64,000 bases of DNA, from positions 1 through 64,000 of the forward strand of contig NZ_PDZR01000005.1 of the NCBI RefSeq assembly GCF_002891535.1, given 5' to 3'. The position numbers were made by a program, and so were the translations under genes. This DNA is from Methylocella silvestris (GTDB taxonomy: Bacteria > Pseudomonadota > Alphaproteobacteria > Rhizobiales > Beijerinckiaceae). Each line of letters begins with the position of its first letter. The stretch's first letter is position 1. Below, in pieces: positions 62,894-64,000 of the stretch. The notes under the pieces were generated by a model. It ran no database searches and was not told the origin of the DNA. It was given only the letters and a program-made list of their open reading frames with translations.

Positions 62894-63558
62894 TGAAGCC
62901 GGACGAAATCATCCAGCGCCGCGTCGCGCGCGAATTGCACCCCGGCACGCTCGTCAATCTCGGCATCGGCCTGCCGACCGGCGTGTCCCAATTCATCTCG
63001 CCGCATGACGGGATTTTATTCCAGTCGGAGAACGGCATCGTCGGAATGGGCGCGCGCCCGCCCGAAGGCATGGAATATGCCCAGTTGACTGACGCCGGCG
63101 GCAGCTTCGTCACCGCCGTGCCGGGCGCCGCGACCGTGGACAGCGCGACGTCTTTCGGCCTCATCCGCGGCGGCCATCTCGACGCGACCGTGCTCGGCGG
63201 CCTTGAGGTCGATGAGCAGGGACGGCTCGCCAACTGGATGGTGCCAGGCAAGATGGTGCCGGGCATGGGCGGGGCGATGGATCTTGTGACGGGCGCAAGG
63301 CGCGTGATCGTCGCCATGCAGCACACGGCGCGCGGGCGCCCCAAGATCGTGCCGCATTGTACGCTGCCGCTGACCTCGACGCGCCGCGTCACGCTGATCG
63401 TCACCGATATGGCCGTGATCGAGCCGACGCTGGACGGCCTTGTCTTGCGCGAGCGCGCGCCGGGCGTCACGGTCGCGGAGATTCTTGAGGCGACGACGGC
63501 GCGCATGACCGTGCCGGAGGATGTTCCGGAAATGGATATTCGCGCGGCGGCCGGCTGA
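62893..63558 (+). CDS. scoB: 3-oxoacid CoA-transferase, subunit B
   Basis: 221 residues. FQSENGIVGMG contains the catalytic Glu of family I CoA-transferases (the SENG motif), which forms the glutamyl-CoA thioester. IQRRVARELHPGTLVNLGIGLPTGV and NWMVPGKMVPGMGGAMDLVTGARRVIVAMQHT are also typical. TGATG overlap with subunit A ensures equal synthesis. Together with the divergent permease it forms a ketone-body utilisation module, useful for PHB turnover. Confidence 0.95.
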   Translation: MKPDEIIQRRVARELHPGTLVNLGIGLPTGVSQFISPHDGILFQSENGIVGMGARPPEGMEYAQLTDAGGSFVTAVPGAATVDSATSFGLIRGGHLDATVLGGLEVDEQGRLANWMVPGKMVPGMGGAMDLVTGARRVIVAMQHTARGRPKIVPHCTLPLTSTRRVTLIVTDMAVIEPTLDGLVLRERAPGVTVAEILEATTARMTVPEDVPEMDIRAAAG

Positions 63559-63569
63559 CGACGATCAGG

Positions 63570-64000
63570 TTAGTGCGTCGTGGCGGTGACGTCGCTTGCG
63601 TCGACCGAAAATTCCACGGCTTCGATGACAGCGTTGCCGGCCAGCGTCATCAGCGCGACGCGGAGCGGCGCGACGACGTGAGCATGCTCGATCGGCGCAA
63701 GCCAAACCTCGATCTGGCGGTTGTCCGCCATGAAGCGCGTCGAGCGCGAATCGCGCTTGTGGCCAGCGATGGGCGTATAGCGCGCCGCACAGACGGAGAC
63801 GGGCCCGGAATAGCCCGCCATGTCGACATTGCGCGAGCCGACATAGAACAGCGTGACGTCGAACCGCAAATAGCCGTCGAAAACAGGAATTTTACGGTTG
63901 CAGGCGGCGGGGCCGACCAGCGGCTGCCCCGGCGGCACACTCATGATGAAGGCGCTGGTCGGATCGAGAACATTGCGTCTATTGGCGTCAGTAACGGGGA
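63570..64000 (-). CDS. DUF3108 domain protein (partial, runs off the window)
   Basis: The frame is open to the right edge of the window, so only the C-terminal 142 codons are seen. NVLDPTSAFIMSVPPGQPLVGPAACNRKIPVFDGYLRFDVTLFYVGSRNV, then CAARYTPIAGHKRDSRSTRFMADNRQIEVWLAPIEHAHVVAPLRVALMT, is the DUF3108 pattern of exported alphaproteobacterial proteins with a conserved 'LDP.S....V' and 'C.....VFDG..R+D'. The Met at 63944 is internal, not the start. It is convergent with scoB, 11 bases apart. Confidence 0.85.
   Translation of the reverse strand, partial: PVTDANRRNVLDPTSAFIMSVPPGQPLVGPAACNRKIPVFDGYLRFDVTLFYVGSRNVDMAGYSGPVSVCAARYTPIAGHKRDSRSTRFMADNRQIEVWLAPIEHAHVVAPLRVALMTLAGNAVIEAVEFSVDASDVTATTH

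Overview
The window reads as a chromosomal stretch of a high-GC alphaproteobacterium of the order Hyphomicrobiales (Rhizobiales), most likely a Beijerinckiaceae-type methylotroph. This rests on family content, not on a database match: DUF1236, DUF3108, DUF3597 and DUF5996 proteins, a haem-type FixL with FixJ, candidate EcfG (general stress response) promoters, an Irr/ICE-like iron box, a class I PhaC, a formaldehyde-activating-enzyme homologue and a PEP carboxylase of the kind serine-cycle methylotrophs use. Nearly all of it is ordinary densely packed housekeeping and accessory metabolism. I see no prophage, CRISPR array, rRNA or tRNA. The only mobile DNA is the tail of an IS5-type transposase at the left edge.

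Layout. 1-2.7 kb: transposase tail, KGG stress protein, cytidine deaminase, cold-shock protein, Fae-like protein. 2.7-9.1 kb: nitroreductase, NAPE-PLD-like metallo-beta-lactamase-fold hydrolase, an unassigned 351-aa protein, L-serine dehydratase, DUF5996, glutamine amidotransferase-like protein. 9.2-10.6 kb: two divergent exported DUF1236 proteins, each behind a close match to the EcfG promoter. 10.6-14.9 kb: a complete EfeUOB-type iron uptake operon plus an EfeM protein, with an ICE-like palindrome upstream. 15.3-22.3 kb: ferredoxin, 2OG dioxygenase, EmrAB-type efflux pair, DUF2188, tautomerase, and an EF-G-like GTPase lacking the catalytic histidine. 22.6-28.1 kb: ppc, ilvA, adhP. 28.1-34.0 kb: a minus-strand run fixL-fixJ-receiver-fixK/crp-phaC that suggests oxygen-linked control of polyhydroxybutyrate. 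34.3-43.0 kb: second zinc alcohol dehydrogenase, LLM flavin oxidoreductase with an AT-rich palindrome upstream, CDF metal exporter, MATE exporter, DUF937, gshA, SWIB protein.

43.2-46.9 kb: rpmI-rplT with a hairpin-rich leader, then pheT on the opposite strand and without pheS beside it. 47-51.4 kb: small exported protein, TerB-like, SDR, second GATase-like protein, DUF3597, formate/nitrite transporter. 51.4-53.8 kb: EamA exporter divergent from a MocR regulator with a palindrome between them. 53.8-57.3 kb: dapF-mtaB-47-aa membrane protein-xerD. 57.4-60.6 kb: exported effector-binding-domain protein, exported alpha/beta hydrolase divergent from an AraC regulator. 60.6-63.6 kb: GntP-type permease divergent from the two subunits of a 3-oxoacid CoA-transferase, consistent with 3-hydroxybutyrate/acetoacetate use and so connecting with PhaC. 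The window ends inside a DUF3108 protein.

Recurrent themes are stress and iron regulation, low-oxygen signalling tied to carbon storage, and three genes whose start codons overlap the stop codon of a tiny upstream reading frame. No clearly novel multi-gene system is evident. The least explained items are the 351-aa protein at 4.6-5.7 kb, the Fae-like and EF-G-like proteins with altered active sites, and several palindromes in promoters.
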